The translations under genes were made by a program, and so were the position numbers. From NCBI RefSeq assembly GCF_042665095.1, contig NZ_JBHTBV010000006.1: DNA of 64,000 nucleotides; one strand, given 5' to 3'. The stretch comes from Gordonibacter pamelaeae. Its GTDB lineage: Bacteria; Actinomycetota; Coriobacteriia; Coriobacteriales; Eggerthellaceae. The notes under the pieces were generated by a model. The model had not been told where the DNA came from and searched no databases. It worked only from the letters and a program-made list of their open reading frames with translations. Below, piece after piece: positions 42,902-51,014 of this stretch; position 1 is the stretch's first letter; every line of letters begins with the position of its first letter.

Positions 42902-44004
42902 AGCTTCAACACCCCCGAGAACGCGTCACGCAGGGCCTGCGGGTCATGCCACGTGGGGCTGCTGCCGTCCACGAGGTCGCGCGCGATGACCACCGGCCCC
43001 TGGGCCTGGATGGCCTGCACGTCATGGTAGCTGATCCGCACGGGGCGGATATGGCCCGAAAGCTCTGCGTCGTCGAGGCCCGACGTGGAGGCGTGCTCGG
43101 GCTCGGCGCCGGTCATGGCGCCGAACACGCCCGTGGCCGGGCTGTCGGGGCGCAGCGGCACCGGCGTGTGCACCAGCAGGTAGTCAACGAGGCCGCGTAG
43201 GCCGTGGTCCATGAGCGCCTCCACGTGCTCGCGGGCCGTGAGGCCCCAGGTCTCGCCCTGCATGTCGGCGAGCGAGCACACGAAGAGCGTGCTCGCCTGC
43301 GATGTGCGGATGGCGTCGACCACGCCCGGCACCAGCAGGTTCGGAATGATGGACGTGAAGAGCGAGCCGGGGCCCAGCACGATGAGATCGGCCTTCCGGA
43401 TGGCCTCGAGGGCGGGCGGGTAGGCCTCGATGGGACGGTCGGCGCGCAGCGTCACGCGCTCGAGCGCCGTGCGCGAATGGCAGGCGACGGCCTGTCCCTC
43501 CAGCTCGCGGCCGTCGCGCGTGCGCGCCACGAGCGTCACGCGGTCGAGCGTGGAGGGGTACACGCGGCCCTGGGCGCCCAGCAGCCGTTCGCAGATGGCG
43601 ATGGCCTCCGGGAACGACCCGGCCGCGTCCTCGAGAGCGGAGAGCATGAGGTTCCCCAGCGTGTGGTTGCCCGCGAACGGGAAGCGGTACTTGAACGCGC
43701 GCGTGAGCGGGTCGGCGGGGTCGGCTGCCATGGCGGCCAGGCACTTGCGCACGTCGCCGGGGGGCGTGACGTTCGCCTCCTCGCGCAGCACGCCGGTGGA
43801 GCCGCCGTCGTCGGCCATGGCCACGACGGCGGCCGTGTCCAGGCCCATGGACAGGAGCGTGCGGATGGACACGGGGGCACCGGTGCCGCCGCCGATGACC
43901 ACGGCGCGCAGATGCTCGCCGGGCCCGACCACGGGCGGCGTGGAGCCGAGCGCCGCGAAGGCGGCGGTGGCCGAGGGGTCGTGGGTGAACGCGGGCTTCG
44001 CCAT
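42880..44004 (-). CDS. yvcK: gluconeogenesis factor YvcK/CofD-like protein
   Basis: A 374-residue protein of the YvcK family, binding UDP-GlcNAc and controlling carbon flow to peptidoglycan precursors and cell shape. The N-terminal nucleotide-binding VVIGGGTGAPVSIRTLLS (about 36-53), VVAMADDGGSTGVLREE, PPGDVRKCLAAMA, GNHTLGNLMLSALE, and VLGPGSLFTSIIPNLLV are the family blocks. An insert near 312-332 (EPEHASTSGLDD) is variable. ATG 44004 is preceded by the rapZ stop nine bases away. RapZ is the usual neighbour, and the two may act in the same amino-sugar pathway. Confidence 0.95.
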   Translation of the reverse strand: MAKPAFTHDPSATAAFAALGSTPPVVGPGEHLRAVVIGGGTGAPVSIRTLLSMGLDTAAVVAMADDGGSTGVLREEANVTPPGDVRKCLAAMAADPADPLTRAFKYRFPFAGNHTLGNLMLSALEDAAGSFPEAIAICERLLGAQGRVYPSTLDRVTLVARTRDGRELEGQAVACHSRTALERVTLRADRPIEAYPPALEAIRKADLIVLGPGSLFTSIIPNLLVPGVVDAIRTSQASTLFVCSLADMQGETWGLTAREHVEALMDHGLRGLVDYLLVHTPVPLRPDSPATGVFGAMTGAEPEHASTSGLDDAELSGHIRPVRISYHDVQAIQAQGPVVIARDLVDGSSPTWHDPQALRDAFSGVLKLCRSRQR

Positions 44005-44013
44005 GGGGGCGCC

Positions 44014-45033
44014 CTACGCCTGCGGGTCGGCCGCGGAGCCGCCGAGGGCCGGGGCCGGCTGCTGCGGGGCGGCCTCCGTCTCGGGGCCGGGGGCCGCCGC
44101 CTGCGGGTCCGCCGCGAGGCGGCCGTCGGCGCCCTCGGCGAGCGCCAGGTCGCGGTGGGCGATGCTCACGCGGTAGCCCTTCGTCTTCAGGTAGTCGCCC
44201 GTGGACTCCGCCAGCGCCACGGAGCGGTGCTGGCCGCCCGTGCAGCCCACGGCGATGGCGAGCTGCTGCTTGCCCTCGGCCACGTAGCCGGGCATGACGC
44301 AGTCCAAAAGCGCCCGCCAGCGCTGCTCGAACTCCTCGGTCTCGGGGCGGTAGAGCACGTAGTCGCGCACCGGCTTGTCGAGGCCCGTGAGCGCGCGCAG
44401 CTGCGGCTCGTAGTAGGGGTTCGGCAGGAAGCGCACGTCCATGACGAGGTCGGCGTCGAGCGGCGCCCCGTGCTTGAAGCCGAACGAGTACACGGTCACG
44501 GCCAGGCCCTGCTGCTCGGAGCCGGGAGCGAACAGCGCGCGGATGGTCGCGCGCAGCTGAGCCGGCAGCATGTCGGTGGTGTCCACCACGTGGTGCGCCG
44601 CCTCGCGCACCTCGAACAGGAGGTCGCGCTCGCGGTCGATGCCCTGCGCGATGGAGGCGCCGTCGGCGCACAGCGGGTGCCGGCGGCGGCTGGACTTGTA
44701 GCGCGCGACGAGCTTCTCGTCGGCCGCATCCAGGAACAGGATGCGGTAGCCGATGCCCTGGGCCTTGAGCTTCGCCAGCTCGGCCGTGAGGTTGGCGAAG
44801 AAGTCGCGGTTGCGCGCGTCGCACACCACGGCGAGCCGGCGGTGCTCGTCGGGCTGGCCCGGCATGCCGGTGAGCTCGAGCAGGTTGCCGATGAGGCTGG
44901 AGGGCAGGTTGTCCACGCAGAAGTAGCCCAGGTCCTCGAAGGAGTGCATGGCCTCGGTGCGCCCGGCGCCGCTCATGCCGCTCACGATGACCAGCTCGGG
45001 CATGCTCGCCAGCTCGGTGTTCTCGTCGGTCAT
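44014..45033 (-). CDS. rapZ: RNase adapter protein RapZ
   Basis: A 339-residue nucleotide-binding protein. Walker A is GMSGAGRT (19-26), the next conserved block is YFCVDNLPSSLI, and the C-terminal domain has DVRFLPNPYYEPQLR and IAVGCTGGQHRSVALAE (the GlcN6P-sensing region in E. coli RapZ). In proteobacteria it guides RNase E to GlmZ; in Gram-positives (YvcJ) the role is less clear, connected with competence and nucleotide hydrolysis. A low-complexity Pro/Ala tail of about 45 residues extends the C-terminus. ATG 45033 overlaps the uvrC TGA (ATGA). Confidence 0.95.
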   Translation of the reverse strand: MTDENTELASMPELVIVSGMSGAGRTEAMHSFEDLGYFCVDNLPSSLIGNLLELTGMPGQPDEHRRLAVVCDARNRDFFANLTAELAKLKAQGIGYRILFLDAADEKLVARYKSSRRRHPLCADGASIAQGIDRERDLLFEVREAAHHVVDTTDMLPAQLRATIRALFAPGSEQQGLAVTVYSFGFKHGAPLDADLVMDVRFLPNPYYEPQLRALTGLDKPVRDYVLYRPETEEFEQRWRALLDCVMPGYVAEGKQQLAIAVGCTGGQHRSVALAESTGDYLKTKGYRVSIAHRDLALAEGADGRLAADPQAAAPGPETEAAPQQPAPALGGSAADPQA

Positions 45034-47432
45034 GCGATCGTCCTTCCCTCGTTGTCTTCCCTGCCGGGCTCCCTGCCCTGCACGGCCGCGCGCACCGCCT
45101 CGTCCACGGCGGGCGACCACGTGGCGGCCGGTCCCGTGCCCGCGGGCGGGCAGGCGGCCGCACGCTCGTCGAACGCGTCGGAGGCGTTTGGGCCGTCCAC
45201 GACCTCGGCGGCCGACGTGCCAGGGCCCTCCGCCCTCCCGGCCTCGCCGCCCACGACGCGCTCGTCCTTGCGGTCCCTATTATACTGCTGGAGCACGCGG
45301 AACAGCTCCTCGGCCACCTCGTTCGGCACGACGCGCGCCTCCTTGATCTCCTCGAGCGTGGCGGATTTCAGGTTCCTGAACGACTTGAAGTGCTTGAGCA
45401 GGGCCTTCTTGCGCACGGGGCCCATGCCCGTCACGTCGTCCAAAATGGAGGCCGTCATGCCCTTGCCGCGCAGCTCGCGGTGGAACGTGATGGCGAAGCG
45501 GTGCGCCTCGTCGCGCACCTGCTTCACGAGGTAGAGCGACGCCGAGCCCGAAGGCAGCACGACGGGGCCGGTGTCCTGCCAGGGCACGAACAGCTCCTCG
45601 TCGCGCTTGGCCAGGCCGCACAGGGCGATGTCGTCGATGCCCATCTGGTCGAACATCTCGAGCGCCGCAGAGAGCTGCGGCTTGCCGCCGTCGAGGATGA
45701 TGAGGTCGGGCTTTGAGCCGAAGCGCTCGTCGGCCATGCGCTCGGGCGCGTAGCGGCGGCTCATGACCTCCTGCATGGACAGGAAGTCATTCGCCTCGTC
45801 GAGCGGCGTCTTGATCTTGAAGCGGCGGTACTGATTCTTGTCGGGCTTGCCGTTGGTGAACACCACCATCGAGGCCACCGTGTAGGAGCCGTGGATGGTG
45901 GAGATGTCGAAGCACTCGATGCGCATCGGCGGCTCGTCGAGGGCGAGCGCGCTCTCCAGCTGCAGGAGCGCGTTGTTGATGCGCTTGTCGTCGTAGTTCG
46001 TGCGTACCTTGTAGCGCATGAGCGTGTGCTTCGCGTTCGTCTCGGCCATGCCCACGAGCTCGGCCTTCTCGCCTTTCTGCGGCGCGCAGATGCGCACCTT
46101 GGCGCCATGGGGGCTGGCCAGCTTCTCCGTGAGCCAGGCCTCCATGGCGTCCTTGTCCTCGGGCTCGTCGCGCAGGATGACCTCGTGCGGGATGGAGGTG
46201 GTGGCGTCGTAGTAGCGCAGCAGAAACATGTGCAGCAGGTCCTGGTCGGGCACGTCCTTGCCGCGGTCGAGCACGAACTCGTTGGAGTTGATGATGCGGC
46301 CCTCGCGCACCATGAACACGTGCACGCCGGCCACCGTCTCCTCGCGGAACAGGCCCACGACGTCGGCGTCGAGGTTGCGCGTGGACACCGCGTGCTGCTT
46401 GTCGGTGAGGCTGTTGATCGTGTCGATGCGCGCCTTGATGCGCGCGGCGCGCTCGAAGTCGAGCTCGGCGGCGGCGGCCTGCATCTCCTCGGTGAGCTCT
46501 GCGACGAACTCGCGGTGCTGGCCCGACAGGAAGCGCTCGATGCGCTTGACGTTGACCTGGTACTCCTCGGGCGTGATGCCGCCGCAGCACGCGCCGGGGC
46601 CGAGGCCCACGTGCGCGTCGAAGCACGGCCGCGCCTCGCGGTCGAGCAGCGCGAGCGGGTCCTTGTCCAGGCGACGCTTGAGCCCGCGCCAATCGGCGCA
46701 CGACGTGGCGCACAGCGGCACGACGCGGCGGGCGATGTCCACCATGTCGCGGGCGGCGCGGCTGTCGGTGTAGGGGCCGAAGTACTTCGTGTCGGGCTTG
46801 TGCTTCTCGCGCGTGTACTTGATGGCGGGGAACACGTCGCCCTTCGTGAGCGCGATGAACGGGTAGGACTTGTCGTCCTTGAAGTCGGCGTTGAAGAAGG
46901 GGGCGTGCTGGTTGATGAGGTTCTTCTCGAGCACGAGCGACTCGTGCTCGTTCTCCACCACGAGGTAGTCGAAGGAGTCGATCTGGTCGACCAGCAGCGG
47001 GATCTTCGCACGCTCGTCCTGGTAGTTCACGTACTGGCGCATGCGGGCGCGCAGCTGCTTGGCCTTGCCGACGTAGATGACCTGGCCGGACTTGTCCTTC
47101 CAGAGGTACACGCCCGGCAGCGTGGGCACGCTGTCGAGCTCGCGCTTGATGCGCTCGAGCTTGGCCCGCTGCGGCTCGGACGCAGCGGGTTCGCCCCCAT
47201 GCTCGCGCACGGCGCGCTGGAGCGCAGGCCGGCGACGGCCTTCGCGTTCGAGGCGCTCGGCGTCCTCGGGATCGGGTTCGGTATCGCCGCCGCTCTCGGA
47301 ATCGAAGCCGAACCCAAGGCGCTCCACGCCGCCCGCGTCGGCAGGCCCGAGGCCGTCGTCGGCGAAGCCGCCCCAGCCGCTCTCTTCCTCTATCATATCG
47401 CCTTCGAAGGCGCTCTCATGTAATTCGTCCAT
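45030..47432 (-). CDS. uvrC: excinuclease ABC subunit C
   Basis: UvrC makes both incisions in nucleotide-excision repair. The 800-residue protein has the GIY-YIG domain (about 95-180, PGVYLWKDKSGQVIYVGKAK), the UVR motif (ELDFERAARIKARID), the C-terminal RNase H-like nuclease (ECFDISTIHGSYTVASMVVF, DLIILDGGKPQLSAA) and a helix-hairpin-helix pair (DDVTGMGPVRKKALLKHF). It is about 190 residues longer than usual: an acidic N-terminal extension of about 90 residues and an Ala/Pro-rich tail of about 75. ATG 47432 has no ribosome site but sits six bases after a TATACT -10, so the mRNA is probably leaderless. Confidence 0.95.
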   Translation of the reverse strand: MDELHESAFEGDMIEEESGWGGFADDGLGPADAGGVERLGFGFDSESGGDTEPDPEDAERLEREGRRRPALQRAVREHGGEPAASEPQRAKLERIKRELDSVPTLPGVYLWKDKSGQVIYVGKAKQLRARMRQYVNYQDERAKIPLLVDQIDSFDYLVVENEHESLVLEKNLINQHAPFFNADFKDDKSYPFIALTKGDVFPAIKYTREKHKPDTKYFGPYTDSRAARDMVDIARRVVPLCATSCADWRGLKRRLDKDPLALLDREARPCFDAHVGLGPGACCGGITPEEYQVNVKRIERFLSGQHREFVAELTEEMQAAAAELDFERAARIKARIDTINSLTDKQHAVSTRNLDADVVGLFREETVAGVHVFMVREGRIINSNEFVLDRGKDVPDQDLLHMFLLRYYDATTSIPHEVILRDEPEDKDAMEAWLTEKLASPHGAKVRICAPQKGEKAELVGMAETNAKHTLMRYKVRTNYDDKRINNALLQLESALALDEPPMRIECFDISTIHGSYTVASMVVFTNGKPDKNQYRRFKIKTPLDEANDFLSMQEVMSRRYAPERMADERFGSKPDLIILDGGKPQLSAALEMFDQMGIDDIALCGLAKRDEELFVPWQDTGPVVLPSGSASLYLVKQVRDEAHRFAITFHRELRGKGMTASILDDVTGMGPVRKKALLKHFKSFRNLKSATLEEIKEARVVPNEVAEELFRVLQQYNRDRKDERVVGGEAGRAEGPGTSAAEVVDGPNASDAFDERAAACPPAGTGPAATWSPAVDEAVRAAVQGREPGREDNEGRTIA

Positions 47433-47438
47433 GGCAGG

Positions 47439-47463
47439 AGTATAGCAAACCGCACAAGCGTTC
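47439..47463 (-). promoter_or_regulatory. extended -10 promoter with LexA-like box before uvrC
   Basis: Minus strand: TGCTATACT with TATACT at 47444-47439, six bases before the ATG. Nine to ten bases upstream is GAACGCTTGTGC (47463-47452), close to the Gram-positive SOS box GAAC-N4-GTTC. The same layout precedes the UvrD/PcrA helicase. Confidence 0.6.
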
Positions 47464-47505
47464 CCCTGAACCCGCTCCCCCTCCACGCGGTTTGCAGAAG
47501 CCGGC

Positions 47506-47886
47506 TCACGCCTGCAGCGCCTCGACCTCGGCTCGCCGTCTGCGACCGTCTTCGAGCGCATCGAACGGCACGACCTTCGCCAACCGCGAAGGCGAGGCAG
47601 GCTCGTCGACGATAACGAGCCTCGGTACCTCAAGCGTGCATCCCAGCGCGAGGGCCATCCGCGCCATGGTCTTCAACGTCATGTTGGAGGTGCCGCGAAG
47701 CATACCGCACAACGTGGGCTGCTTGATGCCCATGCGCCGCGCGAGCTCCGCCAGTGTGATCCCCTGCCGCTCGAGCTCGTCCATGACCTGGCTGGCGAAA
47801 TCGCCCGACAGCCCGTACGAGAGCGTGTCGGGAGTCTCCTCCAGCTCCACTCCGAAGAGCTCCTCCGCCTCAGGGCTTCTCACCAT
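47506..47886 (-). CDS. XRE-family antitoxin (HigA-like)
   Basis: A 126-residue helix-turn-helix protein. The HTH lies at about 42-95: GITLAELARRMGIKQPTLCG followed by MLRGTSNMTLKTMARMALAL, the Cro/C1 type. It starts ATG 47886, three bases after the toxin stop, with GGAGG eight bases upstream. The toxin-first order and the HTH type suit HigBA-like systems, where the antitoxin binds the operon's palindromic operator and neutralises the RelE-fold toxin. N-terminal residues 1-40 are acidic and probably contact the toxin (inference). Codon usage is host-like but less biased than neighbours. Confidence 0.85.
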   Translation of the reverse strand: MVRSPEAEELFGVELEETPDTLSYGLSGDFASQVMDELERQGITLAELARRMGIKQPTLCGMLRGTSNMTLKTMARMALALGCTLEVPRLVIVDEPASPSRLAKVVPFDALEDGRRRRAEVEALQA

Positions 47887-47889
47887 GCG

Positions 47890-48303
47890 TCAGCCCTCCT
47901 TCCCTTCATCGATCAATGCCTCGACGATGGCCGCTTTCCGTTCGGCTTCCTCGATCAAAGGATGCATGTTGCCGGAACCTTGATGGGTCCGCTCGACGGA
48001 AAGCAGCACGAGCATGAGCCCGCCGGTACTGCAATAGGCCAAGCATCTGATCACCGTCCCCTGCGCTTTCACTTCGACAATGTTGCCTTTCAGCCGCTTG
48101 ATGCGGCCGACGGTCAAACTGCGCGCGATGCCGTCGCGCACGACCTGCTGCAGGGTCTTGGCCACATACACGGCCGCCTCGCGGTTCTGGCGCTTTTCCG
48201 CGAACTTGTCGAGAAAGGTCTTTTCAGCACCCTTCGGCGCAAGAACGCGTAAAAACGGACATCCGAGCACCTCGCGCAACTCCCAGCGATATTGATCGGA
48301 CAT
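47890..48303 (-). CDS. RelE/HigB-family toxin (Gp49-like)
   Basis: A 137-residue protein of the phage-derived Gp49/HigB group. Relevant segments are WELREVLGCPFLRVLA at the N-terminus, KTLQQVVRDGIARSLTVGRIKRLKGNIVEV (basic, putative mRNA contact), and TVIRCLAYCSTGGLMLVLLSVER, the central strand pair of the RelE fold. HigB-type toxins cut mRNA on the ribosome. ATG 48303 follows AAGGAGGCGTT. The promoter and a 16-bp operator lie directly upstream. Together with the XRE gene it is a type II toxin-antitoxin module inserted between uvrC and the helicase gene. Confidence 0.82.
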   Translation of the reverse strand: MSDQYRWELREVLGCPFLRVLAPKGAEKTFLDKFAEKRQNREAAVYVAKTLQQVVRDGIARSLTVGRIKRLKGNIVEVKAQGTVIRCLAYCSTGGLMLVLLSVERTHQGSGNMHPLIEEAERKAAIVEALIDEGKEG

Positions 48304-48312
48304 AACGCCTCC

Positions 48313-48345
48313 TTAGGTTATAACCTAATAACCTTCGTTTGTAAA
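48313..48345 (-). promoter_or_regulatory. toxin-antitoxin promoter with palindromic operator
   Basis: Minus strand: -35 TTTACA (48345-48340), exactly 17 bases, -10 TATAAC (48322-48317). The -10 lies inside TTAGGTTATAACCTAA (48313-48328), a perfect 16-bp palindrome, the obvious binding site for the antitoxin. Confidence 0.75.
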
Positions 48346-48462
48346 GGGATTGCGGCGCGCTTGAAGAAACTGCTGAAACTCATACACTGGCAGGTGCGAA
48401 CCCCTCCACACGGCTGTCCCCTTCGAAGGTTAGGCATCGCCAACCTTTTCTCGTTAGATGAT

Positions 48463-48491
48463 ACTATAGCACATTATAGGAACATTTGTTC
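48463..48491 (-). promoter_or_regulatory. orphan LexA-like box with extended -10
   Basis: GAACATTTGTTC (48480-48491), a perfect GAAC-N4-GTTC palindrome, lies just upstream of a minus-strand TGCTATAGT (TATAGT 48468-48463). No good gene starts nearby; the next ATG of substance is the HigB-like toxin 160 bases on. The rest of the gene-free stretch 48346-48629 holds only the hairpin at 48516-48583. Confidence 0.5.
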
Positions 48492-48515
48492 TTATTCATT
48501 TGTAGTTTTCTCCAA

Positions 48516-48583
48516 ATCAGCATCTTCGGCCAAGACGCGCGTCACCGGTGCCGGTGGCGTGTGTCTTGGCCGAAGATGCTGAT
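48516..48583. repeat. 68-base hairpin downstream of the helicase gene
   Basis: Perfect 21-bp arms (48516-48536 and 48563-48583; ATCAGCATCTTCGGCCAAGA and complement) with an interior GC-rich palindrome (CACCGGTGCCGGTG). It lies 47 bases after the helicase stop and may be its terminator or a small dispersed repeat. Confidence 0.7.
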
Positions 48584-48629
48584 CATATAGGGTCTCCTTC
48601 AACAGAAAGGCGAAGGTTCGCGGCCCTCC

Positions 48630-50828
48630 TCAGGCTTCTTCCAGCTTGGCCTTGAACGAGATGGTGCGGGGCGTGTCCATGCCGTCGAACTCCACCTCGT
48701 AGGCGCGCTTCCCGGTGTCGACGGCCGACACGCGCCCCGCGCCGAACACCGCGTGCACCACGCGGTCGCCCACCGAGAAGCGCGCGTCGCGGACGAGGTC
48801 GGCTATCCAGCGGTCGGTCAGCGCGTAGACGGAGCGCGCATCGGCCATCTGGGGGTCAGAGGGCTTGTCCGAGAACTCGAGCGCTGCCGGGTCGATGTCG
48901 AGCAGGAAGCGCGAGGGGTAGCGCGCCGCGCCCTCGTGAGAGCGGCCCTCCGCCTCGGTGAGGTACAGCCCGTCGCGCGCCCGGGTCATGGCCACGAACG
49001 CCAGGCGGCGCTCCTCCTCCATGCCCTGCGGCGTGCTCGTCTTGCGCGACGGCAGCACTCCCTCGCTCATCGAGCAGAGGAACACGTGCCGGAACTCGAG
49101 GCCCTTCGCGGCGTGGACGGTCATGAGCCGCACCTTGTCCTGCGCGTCGTCCATCGCGTCGGCGTTCGAGAACAGGGCCACGTGGGCCAGGTAGTGCTCG
49201 AGGGTCACCTCTTCACCGCACGTGGTTTCGAACTCGTAGACGGACTGCTTGAGCTCGGCCAGGTTGTCGAGCCGCTCCTGGCTTCCCTCGGTGCGCAGCG
49301 CGCGCTCATAGCCGCTTTCCGAGAGCACGGCGGCGAGCACCTCCGATACCGGCCGGCCTTCGTAAGACGAGTGGAAGCGCTCGATCAGGTCGAGCAGCTG
49401 GCGCGCCTTCGTGCGCTTGAACAGGTCGTCGTCCGCCGCGAGCGCAAGCGCCTCGTACAGGCTGCACCCGCGCTCGTCGGCCTGCTGCCGCAGAAATGCC
49501 ATGCGGCGCTGTCCCAGGTTGCGCTTGGGCACGTTCGCCACGCGCGCGAAGTCGAGGTCGTCCCGGTAGGCGACGAGCCGCAGGTACGAGAGCGCGTCCT
49601 TGATCTCGCGGCGGCCGAAGAACGGCACGCCGCTGTGCACCGCATGGGGCACCTCGGCGCGCAGCAGCGCCTCCTCCACCGGCCGCGATGCGTAGTGGGC
49701 GCGGTAGAGCACGGCCATGTCGCGGAACGCCACGCCCTCGACGTGCAGCGCGAGGGCGCCCTGGGCGATCCAATCGGCCTCGTCGGCCGCGCTCTTCGCG
49801 TGATGCCACACGGTGGGCCCGTGAGCCAAACGTGCGGCGACGAGCCGCTTGGGCATGCGCTCGCGGTTCTTCTCGATCAGCGAGTTCGCAACGGCCACCA
49901 CGCGCGGCGCCGACCGGTAGTTCTCCAGCATCATGACCGTGTGCGTTTTGGGAAAGCGCTTGTCGAAGTCCAGCAGGTAGCGCACGTCCGCGCCGCGCCA
50001 CGTGTAGATGGTCTGGTCGGGGTCGCCCACCACGAACAGGTTCTTGTGGTAGCCGGCCAGCACCTCCATGAGCTCGTGCTGCAGGCCGTCGATGTCCTGG
50101 AACTCGTCGACCATGACGTACTCGAGCCGCCTCTGCCACTTCGACCGGATGGCAGGGTTCTGCTCGAAGAGGTACAGCACGAACACGATGAGGTCGTTGT
50201 AGTCCAGCCCGAAGCACTTCTTCTCCTGGTAGAGGTAGCCGTAGAAGATGATGTCCTTCGCAGCCTCCGCGTCGAGGTACTTCTGCCGCAGGTCCTCGAG
50301 CGGCATGGCCAGCATGTCGCGGTAGTAGCCGGGGCGCTCCTTCAGCTTCATGATCTCGATCATGTCGCGGGCCTTCGCGAACGTCATGTCGCGCAACGTG
50401 AGCCCGCGCTCCTCGTAGACGACCTGGAGCATGGCGTCGATGTCGGCGTTGTCCAGCACGAGGAAGCTCTTCGGGTACTGCAGCGCATGGGCGTCCTCCT
50501 GCAGCACCGACACGCAGAAACCGTGGAAGGTGTTGATGTAGCCGGTGTCGTTGTCGCCCGTCAGCCGCCGGATGCGCCGCCGCATCTCGCCGGCCGCCTT
50601 GTTCGTGAACGTGGCGCACAGGACGTTGCCCGGCATGATGCCCAGCTCGTTCACGAGATAGGCAAACCGCTCGGTGAGCGCCCGCGTCTTGCCGGTGCCC
50701 GCGCCTGCGATCACGCGCACATACCCCTCCGTCGTCGTGACGGCCTCGCGCTGCGCCGCGTTCAAGCGCGGAGGGGCGCCCGCGCCGTCGGGTTGGTCGC
50801 TCGCCGCTGTTTCGATCATCTGCTCCAT
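48630..50828 (-). CDS. UvrD/PcrA-family DNA helicase
   Basis: A 732-residue superfamily 1A 3'-5' helicase. Motifs are LNAAQREAV (Q motif), AGAGTGKT (Walker A, 41-48), TFTNKAAGEM (Ia), VDEFQDIDGLQ (II), VVGDPDQTIYTWRGA (III), ENYRSAPRVV (IV), VRLMTVHAAKGLEFRHVFL (V) and EERRLAFVAMTRARDGLYL (VI). The C-terminus contains a short Tudor-like patch (RVVHAVFGAGRVSAV) as in PcrA. It unwinds DNA in repair and replication restart. It starts ATG 50828, six bases after TATACT, so a leaderless mRNA is likely. It acts with UvrC in excision repair (family knowledge). PcrA-type is preferred over UvrD because of the short C-terminus. Confidence 0.95.
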   Translation of the reverse strand: MEQMIETAASDQPDGAGAPPRLNAAQREAVTTTEGYVRVIAGAGTGKTRALTERFAYLVNELGIMPGNVLCATFTNKAAGEMRRRIRRLTGDNDTGYINTFHGFCVSVLQEDAHALQYPKSFLVLDNADIDAMLQVVYEERGLTLRDMTFAKARDMIEIMKLKERPGYYRDMLAMPLEDLRQKYLDAEAAKDIIFYGYLYQEKKCFGLDYNDLIVFVLYLFEQNPAIRSKWQRRLEYVMVDEFQDIDGLQHELMEVLAGYHKNLFVVGDPDQTIYTWRGADVRYLLDFDKRFPKTHTVMMLENYRSAPRVVAVANSLIEKNRERMPKRLVAARLAHGPTVWHHAKSAADEADWIAQGALALHVEGVAFRDMAVLYRAHYASRPVEEALLRAEVPHAVHSGVPFFGRREIKDALSYLRLVAYRDDLDFARVANVPKRNLGQRRMAFLRQQADERGCSLYEALALAADDDLFKRTKARQLLDLIERFHSSYEGRPVSEVLAAVLSESGYERALRTEGSQERLDNLAELKQSVYEFETTCGEEVTLEHYLAHVALFSNADAMDDAQDKVRLMTVHAAKGLEFRHVFLCSMSEGVLPSRKTSTPQGMEEERRLAFVAMTRARDGLYLTEAEGRSHEGAARYPSRFLLDIDPAALEFSDKPSDPQMADARSVYALTDRWIADLVRDARFSVGDRVVHAVFGAGRVSAVDTGKRAYEVEFDGMDTPRTISFKAKLEEA

Positions 50829-50834
50829 AGGGAC

Positions 50835-50861
50835 AGTATACCAGAAACCGCACAGATGTTC
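50835..50861 (-). promoter_or_regulatory. extended -10 promoter with LexA-like box before the helicase gene
   Basis: Minus strand: TGGTATACT (TATACT 50840-50835), six bases from the ATG. Upstream is GAACATCTGTGC (50861-50850), matching GAAC-N4-GT(T/G)C, with the same TGTGCGGTTT context as the uvrC promoter. A second GAACAAATGTTT lies at 50864-50875. Confidence 0.6.
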
Positions 50862-50870
50862 CCGAACAAA

Positions 50871-50886
50871 TGTTTCACGTGAAACA
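50871..50886. promoter_or_regulatory. parS centromere site
   Basis: TGTTTCACGTGAAACA, the exact 16-bp consensus palindrome bound by ParB (Spo0J) for chromosome segregation. A degenerate second copy, TGCTTCACGTGGAACG, is at 50928-50943. Both are in the 186-base gene-free gap between the helicase and LysO genes. Confidence 0.9.
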
Positions 50887-51014
50887 TTCGGAGCGGGGGT
50901 TTGCGCGGAGGGCTTGCAGGGGGAAAATGCTTCACGTGGAACGCAGGGCGCGGGGGGTTCGCGCAGACGGCCTGCAAGGGACGAGGGGGCACGGCGCGAA
51001 GGCTCCCGCCGCCC

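Noticed and set aside
48317..48437. 40-codon minus-strand frame behind the orphan SOS box
   Set aside because: ATG 48437 has a weak AAGG site, but the frame runs into the toxin operator and has no recognisable protein character; noted only as a possibility.
48292..48582. 96-codon plus-strand frame in the gap downstream of the helicase
   Set aside because: It overlaps the toxin promoter and hairpin, has no ribosome site and no coding pattern.
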